Shown piece by piece: positions 63,911 to 64,000 of a stretch of 64,000 nucleotides of DNA. Every line of letters starts with the position of its first letter. Position 1 is the first letter of the stretch. The stretch is from Aristolochia californica (Eukaryota; Streptophyta; Magnoliopsida; Piperales; Aristolochiaceae), in NCBI GenBank assembly GCA_029961685.1, contig JARWKL010000009.1, positions 13,883,237-13,947,236 of the forward strand, written 5' to 3'. The notes beneath the pieces are model-generated. The model did not search any database and was not told where the DNA came from. It worked only from the letters and a program-made list of their open reading frames with translations. The position numbers were made by a program, and so were the translations under genes.

Positions 63911-64000
63911 GATTGGAATTTGATAAGAAAGAGATTTTTCTACACATGCTTTAAAAAATGGATATGCATGCTTAGAACATGTTAGAGATGCAAATGACCT

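Larger units (their letters stand above)
1..64000 (+). repeat. Satellite DNA array, ~675-bp monomer, 96 copies head to tail
   Basis: The same ~675-bp sequence recurs from end to end in one orientation with no interruption. Landmarks recur in fixed order after the GATGTRTAC phase point: 'caaatgaacac' near +165, 'ggatcc' near +320, 'gtgcggtgggat' near +375, a dyad around 'gatcattgatgatt' near +445, 'gcgtaacgggcc' near +485, a C-rich tract near +540, 'tatataaaa' near +578 and 'ggtttaaatcc' near +600. Spacings between successive phase points are almost all 670-677 bp; exceptions are listed separately. No coding gene or RNA gene is seen on either strand. The family is not one I recognise. Nuclear heterochromatin of a eukaryote is inferred from the organisation; the species is not determinable here. 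Confidence 0.97.
49006..64000 (+). repeat. A/B/C satellite domain right of the HOR
   Basis: Phase points: 49006 A/C; 49680 A/C; 50355 A; 51029 A; 51704 A/C; 52380 B; 53054 A; 53729 C-like; 54403 B; 55076 A; 55752 B; 56427 A; 57100 B; 57773 A changing to B; 58448 A; 59123 A/C; 59800 B (690 bp); 60490 A/C (498 bp, deleted); 60988 C; 61662 B; 62337 A; 63012 B; 63682 A, cut by the window end. Unlike the flanks, 49.0-52.4 kb is a run of A-derived monomers with 'gactttctgtatgg' and 'ctattttagatg'. No HOR of constant order is seen; local trimers dominate. Confidence 0.83.

Noticed and set aside
1..64000. CRISPR array or prokaryotic repeat
   Set aside because: The repeat unit is 675 bp with no unique spacers, there are no cas genes, and no bacterial-style coding is present.
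1..64000. LTR retrotransposon or other mobile element inside the array
   Set aside because: No long terminal repeats, target-site duplications, primer-binding site, polymerase-like frames or terminal inverted repeats are visible. All length changes are explained by satellite-internal duplications and deletions.
1..64000. Ribosomal or 5S gene spacer origin
   Set aside because: No 5S or 45S coding segment occurs in any monomer, and no conserved rRNA stretch was recognised.
1..64000. Telomeric or simple-sequence repeat blocks
   Set aside because: No TTTAGGG or TTAGGG runs are seen. A- and T-runs are short and belong to the monomer.

Overview
The whole window is one uninterrupted satellite DNA array. 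It is AT-rich (roughly two thirds A+T by eye) and consists of head-to-tail copies of a monomer of about 675 bp, all in the same orientation. Taking the conserved GATGTRTAC motif as an arbitrary phase point, I count 96 monomers, the first and last cut by the window edges. I see no gene, tRNA, rRNA, transposon, CRISPR array or unique-sequence island. Short open frames occur, but they are chance frames in the repeat and are not reported as genes. Long-monomer, multi-variant tandem DNA of this kind points to heterochromatin (pericentromere, subtelomere or knob-like) of a eukaryotic nuclear genome. A plant or an animal is possible. I do not recognise the satellite family and cannot name the species.

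Monomers fall into recognisable classes. A has GATGTGTAC, 'gagaatagatgac', 'tagttcaacaacctc' and 'gaattctcaag'. B has GATGTATAC, 'gaataggtgac', 'tagaacaacaacccc' and 'aaattatcaag'. C is A-like at many sites but has 'aagtaaggaaaa' and 'gagctatgg'. D has 'gatgtatcc', 'cattatgcg' and 'gatctacgg'. A and B tend to alternate, giving a dimer of about 1.35 kb. The 3' end of a monomer predicts the class of the next one: 'tctccatatttgagc' precedes A and 'tctctataattttcc' precedes B.

Layout. (1) 1 to about 15.4 kb: divergent, irregular A/B/C order with a 113-bp internal duplication and a 34-bp deletion. (2) About 15.4 to 25.1 kb: recent dimer and trimer amplifications. (3) About 25.1 to 49.0 kb: an organised higher-order repeat (HOR) of seven monomers, D-A1-B1-A2-B2-A3-B3, 4.72 kb, in full, shortened and chimeric copies. 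This is nested in a 13-monomer, 8.75-kb super-repeat. (4) About 49.0 to 64 kb: A-, B- and C-type monomers with two trimer duplications, an 8.6-kb-spaced paralogous pair, and a segment almost identical to one 40 kb upstream.

The interest lies in how the array evolves. Fusion monomers, a gene-conversion-like tract, off-register junctions and paralogous blocks record unequal exchange. Each monomer also carries a TATATAAA-like motif, a C-rich/G-rich tract, and a dyad that is perfect in one HOR subtype. These are candidate functional elements, unproven.
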